From positions 1-6,165 of the forward strand of contig JAGODA010000194.1 of the NCBI GenBank assembly GCA_017998475.1: a stretch of 6,165 bases of DNA, in the 5' to 3' direction. This DNA is from Spirochaetota bacterium (GTDB lineage: Bacteria; Spirochaetota; UBA4802; UBA5368). Position numbers and translations under genes: made by a program. The first letter of the stretch is position 1; the number at the start of each line of letters is the position of its first letter. Of this stretch, positions 1-5,722 are shown piece after piece. Under the pieces are notes generated by a model. It did no database searches and was not told where the DNA came from. It saw only the letters and a program-made list of their open reading frames with translations.

Positions 1-297
1 GGAAACACGGGGACAGGTCAGGTTGAGGTAACGCCTGGAGCGCGCCTTGATGTCGCGCAGCTTTTCTATCGGTATGCCGTGCGTGCGTACGGCTATTGTT
101 TTCCCGTCGATGTCATTCAGATCGTGAATGGTCTTCAGGCCGCGCCTGCCGAGGATGGAGACGGTCTGCGGATTGTGGATGAGGGGGCCGTAAACCAGTA
201 TCTCCTCGCTGGTCGTGTTGAGCTCCTCGACGATGGTGAGGATGGCGTCCCGGACCCCCATGCAGAAGCCGGAATGGCGGGCCAGCTCGATCTTCAT
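1..297 (-). CDS. ispH: 4-hydroxy-3-methylbut-2-enyl diphosphate reductase (IspH/LytB), N-terminal part
   Basis: Partial gene: the first 99 codons are present and the rest lies beyond the low-coordinate edge. IspH is a cytoplasmic [4Fe-4S] enzyme that reduces HMBPP to IPP and DMAPP, the last step of the MEP isoprenoid pathway. I translated the reverse complement directly. It begins MKIELARHSGFCMGVRDA, giving the first cluster cysteine (Cys12) in the family's GFCxGV context. It continues with YGPLIHNPQT (substrate-binding His41), RTHGIP (His73, matching E. coli His74) and NLTCPRVS (Cys95, the second cluster ligand, in the family's TCP motif). The third cluster cysteine would lie outside the window. 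The ATG (297-295) overlaps the gspN stop as ATGA. There is no clear Shine-Dalgarno sequence just upstream (only a weak GAG), so translation probably depends on coupling to gspN. The CMGV and GPLIHNPQ form is the variant seen in many deltaproteobacteria and Gram-positives, not the CAGV and HEVVHN form of E. coli. The family call is very secure. Confidence 0.96.
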   Translation of the reverse strand, partial: MKIELARHSGFCMGVRDAILTIVEELNTTSEEILVYGPLIHNPQTVSILGRRGLKTIHDLNDIDGKTIAVRTHGIPIEKLRDIKARSRRYLNLTCPRVS

Positions 298-1154
298 CGC
301 TCGTGGCCCCGTTCGGCTCCTGGAAACGCGACCGAAGGCGCGGCGATAGTGCCGGTCACGGTAAGCCTTAGCCGGCCGTCATCCGAGTTGGCCAGATTGC
401 CGAGCAGGATCCGGTAGTCCTGCACCAGTTTGGATTGCGAGTCGATATCGATTACGAGGTTGAGCGCGGAGTTCCTCACGTACGGAGCGAGGGTGATGGA
501 GCCGCGTATGTTCCCCCGCAGGTCGGGCCCGGAGCCGTCGAATTTCATGATGCGGATCTCGCCTTTCTGAAGCTCGGACGTCATGACGATAGAGCTGAAC
601 CGCACGGCCGGGATGGCGAAGCCCTTGATGGTTACGCCCTTCAGGGCGACGTTCTGGAGCTCGAAGTTGAGAAATCCCTCGCGCGGGACGCCCGAGCCCG
701 GATCGGCGGCCAGCCTGAACCGGCTGGCGAGGATGCACGAAAAGGAAGAGTCTCCGTCCGTATACCGGAAGTCCCGTACGTCGATGGTCCCCTTCAGTGT
801 TTTATTGAGGAGCGTCGTTACTGGATTGATGGCGATATTGAAGTTGAGGTCCTTCAGCGCGACCTCGGATTCGGACCCCGTACCGAGCACGAGGCTGTCT
901 ATATAGGAGTCCCCTATCAGGTTGAAGTCGATTTCACCGACCTCAACGCTCCTCAGGCCGCGCTGCTCCATCTTCTGAAGCTCGGCGCGGATGAGAACGT
1001 CGAACGGGAACCCCAGAAGGGTGAACACGGCGGTCAGTACGAGGGCCGCGGCGATATAGAGCTTCGCGTGGGGAAGGGCGATCGTCTCGCGGAGAAAACG
1101 TCCGGCCGATGCAAAGGCCGCGGAGATCTTCTCGCGTATCTGTCGGAATTCCAT
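294..1154 (-). CDS. gspN: Type II secretion system protein GspN (Leptospira/Geobacter type)
   Basis: A 286-residue protein. It has a basic cytoplasmic N-terminus, one membrane segment at about residues 31-50 (starting KLYIAAALVLTAVF), and then a long periplasmic region rich in beta strands, with repeated 'layer' motifs such as VALKDLNFNI, GTIDVRDFRY and NVALKGVTIKG. It ends in RLRLTVTGTIAAPSVAF, the closing beta hairpin with a Gly-Thr...Pro pattern seen in GspN/AsmA-like proteins. In T2SS, GspN is an accessory inner-membrane protein that is absent from many systems; its exact job is poorly defined. The call rests on this architecture plus its position directly after gspM, where gspN lies in T2SS operons. 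The start is ATG with GAGGAAA at 1168-1162, about 7 bases upstream, and 15 bases separate it from gspM. The stop overlaps the ispH start. Sequence conservation in this family is low, so an AsmA-like protein of other function is the main alternative. Confidence 0.8.
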   Translation of the reverse strand: MEFRQIREKISAAFASAGRFLRETIALPHAKLYIAAALVLTAVFTLLGFPFDVLIRAELQKMEQRGLRSVEVGEIDFNLIGDSYIDSLVLGTGSESEVALKDLNFNIAINPVTTLLNKTLKGTIDVRDFRYTDGDSSFSCILASRFRLAADPGSGVPREGFLNFELQNVALKGVTIKGFAIPAVRFSSIVMTSELQKGEIRIMKFDGSGPDLRGNIRGSITLAPYVRNSALNLVIDIDSQSKLVQDYRILLGNLANSDDGRLRLTVTGTIAAPSVAFPGAERGHER

Positions 1155-1169
1155 GAGGCGGTTTCCTCG

Positions 1170-1688
1170 TCACTGGAGTGTATAGCTGTCGATTTTCATT
1201 ATCACGTCATAGGTGTCGGCGCCCTTCAGCCCCTGGTAAAGCCTGAGGTAGCTGACCTTCAGCAGGCGGCCGGAGCTTTCTATCTCGTAAAGAAAGCGCA
1301 GGAATTTCTGCATGGGCACGCCGTCGATCTTAATGTCGGTGGTGACGCGAAGATACCTGTTCTGGACGCTCGATTGCGTCCTGCGCGTATAGGCGATGTG
1401 GCGCGCCACGTCAGCGCTTGCCGACCACTGCTCGATGAGGGTGGTTATGTTCTCCTCGCGGTTGCCGAGAAGGGCGTCATAGCGCGCCTTGCGCTGCCGT
1501 ACGTCCCGGTATTCCTCGTACAATGCGTCGAGCTTCGCCAGGTCCTGGCGGCTTCCCGCGATGCCCGCGCGGGACGACTCGCTCATCGAGAGATACGGAC
1601 TGATAACCAGCACCCATACGAGGGCCCCGGCCGCAACGACGCCGAACACCTTGAGCAGTCTTTTTTCGCGAGATGAAAGCCTGATCAT
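1170..1688 (-). CDS. gspM: Type II secretion system protein GspM (PilO-like)
   Basis: A 172-residue bitopic inner-membrane protein. GspM partners GspL in the assembly platform and helps couple the cytoplasmic ATPase to pseudopilus growth. Visible layout: a basic cytoplasmic tail (residues 1-12, with SSREKRLLK, typical of GspM), one membrane helix (about 13-31, VFGVVAAGALVWVLVIS), a periplasmic coiled coil rich in charged residues (about 45-78), and a C-terminal alpha/beta domain (about 110-171) compatible with the ferredoxin-like fold of GspM/PilO. The size matches the family (about 160-180 residues). The ATG lies 4 bases after the pilM stop. Its ribosome binding site, AGGTGGAG at 1703-1696, is inside the last codons of pilM, 7 bases before the start, so translation of the two genes is likely coupled. 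Primary sequence similarity in this family is weak, so the call depends mainly on topology and gene order. Confidence 0.85.
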   Translation of the reverse strand: MIRLSSREKRLLKVFGVVAAGALVWVLVISPYLSMSESSRAGIAGSRQDLAKLDALYEEYRDVRQRKARYDALLGNREENITTLIEQWSASADVARHIAYTRRTQSSVQNRYLRVTTDIKIDGVPMQKFLRFLYEIESSGRLLKVSYLRLYQGLKGADTYDVIMKIDSYTLQ

Positions 1689-1692
1689 CCTG

Positions 1693-3324
1693 TCACTCCA
1701 CCTGTTCCCTCGACGGCGGTTTTTTGCCGGACTGCTTGATGACGAGAGAGAAACCGATCTCGTTTTTCCTGCTTATATTGGTGTTAAGATCGACCGAACC
1801 GAACGCTCCCGTCTCCACCAGCTTGTTCTTGAATTCGTCGATGATCCTGCTCGACGAGACCTGGCCGTCGATACGGACTATCCCCTCGTTAACGACCATG
1901 TTGGAAAGCTGGAAGTCGGGATCGCCGGGGAATTTCGCGACGATTTCCGCGATGAGGTCGATCACCCTGTCTCCAGGCTGGACGAGCGCGTCGATCGCTC
2001 CAAGCTGTTTTTTCTCCTCGTTCACCAGGGCGGCGGCTGCCTTGATCGGGTCGTCGGCGGGCTGACGCGCGTGGAAATAACGCATGTACCTGTCGTTGAT
2101 TTCCCGGTGGTACTGCGCCCCGGTCCTGTAGCCGAGGATGGCGGACACCGCGAAATTGATAACAAGCAACATACCGGCGAGGCCGAGAAAGAGGGCGGCG
2201 AGGTAGTATATCCTCCGCGAGCCTCCGGCAAGATCGGGAACGAATTCGCCCTTGAGAAAATTGACGGCCTGGCGCCTCGAGTTGAGGTAGGAGAGCATCG
2301 TGCCGAAGACGATGGGAAACTGCGTCTGTATGGCCTGTTCCGGATATCCCTGCAGGAAGGGAAGGGAAGCGACGGGCAGCTCCATCTCACGCGAGAGCAG
2401 GTGGCCGATTCCGGCGAGGTTGGCGCCGCCTCCGGAGATGAGAACACGGCCGAATTCCAGCTCTCCGTACTCGACCGAGAACGCGCGGAGCGTGAGCAGT
2501 ATCTGCTCCACGAGGTCCTCGACCAGGTCGATGGTGCGATCGTAGATTTTTTTAAGGCGCGGTCTGGTCAGGCCGAGGGTTTTGTAGAAATCGCGCTGGT
2601 AATTGTTTTCGATGGACGTCAGGTCGAGGTTGAGAGACTCGAACAGCCGCTGGGCCTCGCGCATCCCGGTATGGTTCATGGACGCTATTTCACGGTGAAC
2701 GGAACCGAGCCCGACGGAAATGCAGCGCGTATAGAGGAGGTCTCCCCCTCCGACCACGTTGAGGAGGGTCTTTTCGTGGCCGATGTCCAGCTGAATGATG
2801 TTCTCCCCGGGTATGCGGTTGAAATACCGGTAGCATTCAAAGAGAGCGTTCGCCTCGAGGCCCATCCTGAGCGGGCGCAGGCCCGCGTCCGCCAGCAGGG
2901 CCACGTGCTCGCGGACCGCCTCTATGGGGGTGGCGGCGAGCATTATGCGCGCCTCGTCGGAGCGGGGGCTTTTCAGCGCCTGGAAGTCCATGATGAGCTC
3001 GTCGATGCTGAAGGGGATGTTCTCCTCGGCCTCGTAGGGAATGGCGGCGGAGATCTTTTCCGCGTCGCTGAACGGGAAGGCGATATTGCGGACTATTGCT
3101 TTCTCCATGGGGAGATTGCACAGGACCGTCGAGCCGCCGAGGTCGTTGTCGGACAGAAGCCGCGCTATGGCGCGCCGAACGGCCTCACCCGGGGCATCGC
3201 CCTCCTCGGGCACGATGTCTTCTATCGACAGGCCGGTCACCTGAAAGTTTCTCAGCCCGGTTTTCGCCGTCAGCAGCCGTACGGCGGACGAACCGATATC
3301 AAGCGCGGCGATGTTCTCAAACAC
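1693..3324 (-). CDS. gspL: GspL-type T2SS assembly protein with PilM actin-like domain
   Basis: A 543-residue protein if it starts at the GTG at 3324-3322; the longest ORF starts at an ATG at 3357 and adds 11 residues (MPGTPGNGGRA). I prefer the GTG: GGAGGT sits 6 bases before it, the ATG has no such site, and the protein then begins VFENIAALDIG, as PilM proteins do. Residues here count from the GTG. The cytoplasmic domain has the actin/FtsA-fold motifs: phosphate-1 ALDIGSSAVRLL (about 7-18), PilM-like IPYEAEENIPF (about 95-105), phosphate-2 QLDIGHEKT (about 178-186) and adenosine motif VLISGGGANL (about 294-303). VNFLKGEF then leads to a membrane helix (about 372-393) and a periplasmic part ending in a PilN/GspL-like domain (about 477-534, with GIVRIDGQVSSSRIIDEFKNKL split over strand and helix). 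It thus resembles a PilM-PilN fusion. GspL recruits the GspE ATPase and pairs with GspM, the next gene. In annotation pipelines it is often named pilM. Confidence 0.92.
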   Translation of the reverse strand: MFENIAALDIGSSAVRLLTAKTGLRNFQVTGLSIEDIVPEEGDAPGEAVRRAIARLLSDNDLGGSTVLCNLPMEKAIVRNIAFPFSDAEKISAAIPYEAEENIPFSIDELIMDFQALKSPRSDEARIMLAATPIEAVREHVALLADAGLRPLRMGLEANALFECYRYFNRIPGENIIQLDIGHEKTLLNVVGGGDLLYTRCISVGLGSVHREIASMNHTGMREAQRLFESLNLDLTSIENNYQRDFYKTLGLTRPRLKKIYDRTIDLVEDLVEQILLTLRAFSVEYGELEFGRVLISGGGANLAGIGHLLSREMELPVASLPFLQGYPEQAIQTQFPIVFGTMLSYLNSRRQAVNFLKGEFVPDLAGGSRRIYYLAALFLGLAGMLLVINFAVSAILGYRTGAQYHREINDRYMRYFHARQPADDPIKAAAALVNEEKKQLGAIDALVQPGDRVIDLIAEIVAKFPGDPDFQLSNMVVNEGIVRIDGQVSSSRIIDEFKNKLVETGAFGSVDLNTNISRKNEIGFSLVIKQSGKKPPSREQVE

Positions 3325-3330
3325 GGCGCG

Positions 3331-3336
3331 ACCTCC
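3331..3336 (-). promoter_or_regulatory. Ribosome binding site deciding the gspL/pilM start
   Basis: On the minus strand the sequence reads GGAGGT-CGCGCC-GTG, a near-perfect Shine-Dalgarno sequence 6 bases before a GTG codon. This favours the GTG at 3324-3322 over the upstream in-frame ATG at 3357-3355, because this site would otherwise be inside the coding region and the ATG itself lacks a comparable site. Confidence 0.8.
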
Positions 3337-3340
3337 GTTT

Positions 3341-3354
3341 CCCGGCGTGCCGGG
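3341..3354 (-). repeat. Short GC-rich hairpin just upstream of the gspL ribosome binding site
   Basis: CCCGGCACGCCGGG is an inverted repeat able to form a stem of 5 G-C pairs (6 if the loop is only 2 bases) in the mRNA. It ends 4 bases before the GGAGGT. No run of T follows on the minus strand, so it is not a Rho-independent terminator. It might mark an mRNA end, affect message stability, or modulate access to the ribosome binding site, but it is short and the region is GC-rich, so chance is possible. Confidence 0.45.
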
Positions 3355-3402
3355 CATTATTGTTGGATGGACGGTCCGCGGCGAATGTCAAGGAATAAAT
3401 GT

Positions 3403-4629
3403 TCATTGTTCGCTCATGTAATAAAATACCTTGTTCTGCCTGTTGTACAGCGCGATCATCGTCACCTCGGTTTTGTTGACACGGCCGGTTACCGCCAGAC
3501 GGAAGATGAACGATCGGACGGTGAGCAGGTTCCGCCTCACCGTTTCGTCGGTGACGATGTCGGATATCTCGTCGATCGATTCGAAAGGTTTCGAACGGCG
3601 CCTGCGGATGAGCTCGGTAACCCTATCATCCGTCATTTCGTCTGTCAACGCCGATAAGACCCGGAACGACGCGGTGTTGATGTTTATCTTGTTCATCTCG
3701 CTCAGGTAATCCGTCCGCTCGCCGGTTACGCGGAAGTACTCTTCGAGCCTGCGGCTCCGCTCGCGGCCGATGGGCGCGGCGGTTTCGGCGCGTTCGGTGC
3801 GTCGCGTGGTAAGGGCCCGTCCGGCGCCGGGTTCGGCAACGGCCGCGGGATCGAGCACGCGGCCGCCCCGGTTGTCCTCCACCAGCCCGCTTTCCATCCC
3901 GGAATTGCCGCCTGCCAGGCCGTAGTAAATCTCCGGGGTGAATCCCTTCACCATGAGCATCTCGCGGATGCTGTCCATCGCGCCGTTCTTGGCGCGGTAG
4001 GGGCGCCTCTGCGCCAGATAATAATCCGAGGACTCGGCACCATAGGGAAAGCGGCTGTCGTCGATGTCGACCCAGTCGATGAGCGCGTCGGCCAGGTCCA
4101 TGGGCAGCGCCATGTTCAGGAAGAAGCGCTGCGCCACCGTGTAATACGGGGATTTGTCGACCACCTCGTTGGCGAGCGCGTTCACGTTGATTTTAGAATT
4201 CTCATCGGTAATGGATATCTTCAGATGTCCCCCCTCAATCGGCAGGGGTGGCAGGTCGATCGCCCAGATGTCCTGATACGAGTCGACGTTCGAGTTTGTG
4301 GAAACGCCGGACAACAGGCTCGACGCCGCGCCTTTCTTGTCGGCCTCCAGAAGAGCGACAGCGAGATTGACGCCCGCCCGCGCGATGGTGCGGGCGCGGA
4401 GGGACTCGCTGAACCTGCCGATATACCGCACGTTGGTCTGCGCCGTGATTATGAATTCGCTTGAGATGGCCACCAGAAGCGAAATCACGAGAAGCACGAT
4501 TACCAGAACGTATCCGGACGAGCCGGCGAAGGCGCCGAGCAGGCCCCTTTCGAGGAGGAGCCGTTCGCGCCTGCGGTAATCGCGCACGGCGGCTTCGCGG
4601 AGCACGCGGATGCGGTCCACGATCCTCAT
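3403..4629 (-). CDS. gspK: Type II secretion system minor pseudopilin GspK
   Basis: A 408-residue protein. An in-frame ATG at 4749 would add 40 residues inside gspJ, but the ATG at 4629 overlaps the gspJ stop as ATGA, the pattern used by its neighbours, so I chose it. GspK caps the pseudopilus tip with GspI and GspJ. The prepilin-peptidase site is GSSG|YVLVIVLLV (cut after Gly39). Mature position 5 is Ile rather than Glu, as expected for GspK. GGHLKISITDENSKINVNAL (about 133-152) is the family's core motif. ALIDWVDIDDSR followed by GAESSDY (about 182-203) corresponds to the region that binds calcium in E. coli GspK. KININTA (314-320) and the following helices to about 355 form the SAM-like/helix-hairpin domain, and a beta-rich tail closes the protein. 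Two oddities are a 39-residue leader with ten Arg and an insert at about residues 240-294, rich in Ala, Arg and Gly. Only a weak site (GGTGA) precedes the ATG, which fits coupling to gspJ. Confidence 0.95.
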   Translation of the reverse strand: MRIVDRIRVLREAAVRDYRRRERLLLERGLLGAFAGSSGYVLVIVLLVISLLVAISSEFIITAQTNVRYIGRFSESLRARTIARAGVNLAVALLEADKKGAASSLLSGVSTNSNVDSYQDIWAIDLPPLPIEGGHLKISITDENSKINVNALANEVVDKSPYYTVAQRFFLNMALPMDLADALIDWVDIDDSRFPYGAESSDYYLAQRRPYRAKNGAMDSIREMLMVKGFTPEIYYGLAGGNSGMESGLVEDNRGGRVLDPAAVAEPGAGRALTTRRTERAETAAPIGRERSRRLEEYFRVTGERTDYLSEMNKININTASFRVLSALTDEMTDDRVTELIRRRRSKPFESIDEISDIVTDETVRRNLLTVRSFIFRLAVTGRVNKTEVTMIALYNRQNKVFYYMSEQ

Positions 4630-5330
4630 TCGTTCACCGGATTGATGTAGGATATGAACACGAAGTCCTCGGCCACGCCGCGGTAGTTCTTCACGCGCAG
4701 ACTGGTACGCACCGCCTGCGGGTGCTTTTTCGCCTCGCGCGAGTCCCATTTGTCCGTCCAGTCGTTCCTCAGCCAGAACTCGAATTTAAGGTCGACGACG
4801 TTTTCCAGCAGCACGTCCTCGTCGCCGCCCTCAAGGGGATTGTCGTCGTAGTGGAGGTCGGCGCGGCGCATGAGCTGATAGAGGCCCGGCACATCCCTGT
4901 CGGGGCGCAGACGGTAACCGACCTCGTAAATGTCGCTGGACGGGTTCTGTTTTTTCGGGGCAAGCGAGATCGATTCGTTCTGGAAGTCCGTCGTAACGAA
5001 ATCGACGCGCCCGTCGGAGATCTGGCCCGACCGGTTCTGGCCGATGAAATTCACGTGCTCGCCGAATTTCTGGGCGTATGCGTAGGAGAGGTCCCTGTCG
5101 ATGCGCTGGACGGCGAGGCTCACGTTTTCGTGGAATTCAGCGACGCCGGTTAGGTCGAACACCGAGGTCATTATGGAGCGGTGCGCGGAATACACCATGA
5201 GCAGGATCAACGAGGATACCGCGGTCGCTACGATCACCTCGAGCAGGGAAAATCCGGCCCAGTCCCGAACGAGCCGCGCAATGGCGGGTCGAGGGTTTTC
5301 GGAGGCGGTATCGGTCGTTACGCGCTTCAC
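4626..5330 (-). CDS. gspJ: Type II secretion system minor pseudopilin GspJ
   Basis: A 234-residue prepilin-like protein with a GTG start (5330-5328). The start overlaps the gspI stop as GTGA and is preceded by GGAGAGG (5339-5333), with the GGAG part 5 bases away. GspJ forms the pseudopilus tip complex with GspI and GspK. A 26-residue leader ends in DWAG|FSLLEVIVATAVSSLIL. The cut is after Gly26, and Glu31 is the conserved Glu at mature position 5 that pairs with the N-terminus of a neighbouring subunit. The segment FHENVSLAVQRIDRDLSYAY (about 66-85) matches the GspJ pattern in which an amphipathic helix with 'RxxxDL' follows the membrane segment. The rest is a beta-rich domain (GYRLRPD...GLYQLMRR, VVDLKFEFW, AVRTSLRVK), with VVDLKFEFW placed like the GspJ 'V..l.f.y.' strand. 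Length is within the family range (about 190-240). Confidence 0.93.
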   Translation of the reverse strand: MKRVTTDTASENPRPAIARLVRDWAGFSLLEVIVATAVSSLILLMVYSAHRSIMTSVFDLTGVAEFHENVSLAVQRIDRDLSYAYAQKFGEHVNFIGQNRSGQISDGRVDFVTTDFQNESISLAPKKQNPSSDIYEVGYRLRPDRDVPGLYQLMRRADLHYDDNPLEGGDEDVLLENVVDLKFEFWLRNDWTDKWDSREAKKHPQAVRTSLRVKNYRGVAEDFVFISYINPVNE

Positions 5331-5722
5331 ATCCTCTCCGGGTATACGTAGCTGATGGTGTAGTTCCTTTTTCGGCCCCTCTCCATCCAGTGGACGGTTA
5401 TTTCGACCCGCCGCGCGTTGACGGGGCCGAAGAGCTCGTGTTCGAACTTGCTCGTTTTGCGCGTGTAGCTGAAGCCCGGATACTCCTTTACCGCCTCCTC
5501 CTGCACGTCCGGCTCGCGCATGCGGTAGACGTAATAGAGGCTCAGCCTGCTCCTGGCGATGAGCATGGCGCGGGTCATGTTCCGGTTTCCCGATATCGCG
5601 GCTATCCCGGAGGACACGCCCGAAATTATGGCGAGCATGGCGATGGAGAGTATCGCGATCGCTATGAGAATCTCAACGAGCGCGAACCCGCCCCGGCGGT
5701 CACTCGAACCCGGCGTATTCAT
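5327..5722 (-). CDS. gspI: Type II secretion system minor pseudopilin GspI
   Basis: A 131-residue prepilin-like protein, the usual GspI size. GspI starts assembly of the tip complex with GspJ and GspK. A 12-residue leader ends in RRGG|FALVEILIAIAILSIAML. The cut falls after Gly12, and Glu17 is mature Glu5. The segment after the hydrophobic helix, NRNMTRAMLIARSRLSLYY (about 47-65), matches the helix that follows in GspI, and ARRVEITVHW (about 104-113) is the strand with the closing Trp seen in the family. The ATG at 5722 lies inside the 3' end of the preceding gspH gene (23-base overlap), with AGGAT at 5732-5728 as ribosome binding site. The stop TGA shares bases with the GTG of gspJ, so I and J are probably made in coupled fashion. 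Confidence 0.92.
   Translation of the reverse strand: MNTPGSSDRRGGFALVEILIAIAILSIAMLAIISGVSSGIAAISGNRNMTRAMLIARSRLSLYYVYRMREPDVQEEAVKEYPGFSYTRKTSKFEHELFGPVNARRVEITVHWMERGRKRNYTISYVYPERM

Larger units (their letters stand above)
3325..3402. other. 78-base gap between gspK and gspL
   Basis: This is the only substantial non-coding stretch in the window once the GTG start of gspL is accepted. It holds the hairpin at 3341-3354 and the GGAGGT at 3331-3336. A TTGACA lies on the minus strand at 3391-3386, but the hexamer 17 bases downstream is ATCCAA, a poor -10 box, so no promoter can be called. No terminator (stem plus T run) is visible on either strand. Confidence 0.6.

Noticed and set aside
3341..3354. 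Rho-independent terminator after gspK
   Set aside because: The stem is short and is followed by AAACGGAGG on the transcribed strand, not by a T run.
3363..3391. Possible internal promoter on the minus strand with TTGACA at 3391-3386
   Set aside because: The -35 hexamer is perfect, but at 17-18 bases spacing the -10 position reads ATCCAA or TCCAAC, a poor match. AATAAT occurs only at about 25 bases spacing. Not enough to call.
1489..3657. A 722-codon open frame on the plus strand, antisense to gspL, plus parts of gspM and gspK
   Set aside because: Its codons are in exact register with the gspL and gspK codons on the other strand, so it stays open simply because those genes avoid TTA, CTA and TCA. 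The product resembles no protein I know, and gspL has clear family motifs. The same explains the plus-strand frames at 435-1676 and 4461-5153.
4630..4749. N-terminal extension of gspK by 40 residues from the ATG at 4749
   Set aside because: It would lie wholly inside gspJ, and its sequence is an arginine- and glycine-rich out-of-frame reading of gspJ. The ATG at 4629 overlaps the gspJ stop as ATGA, as seen at other junctions here.
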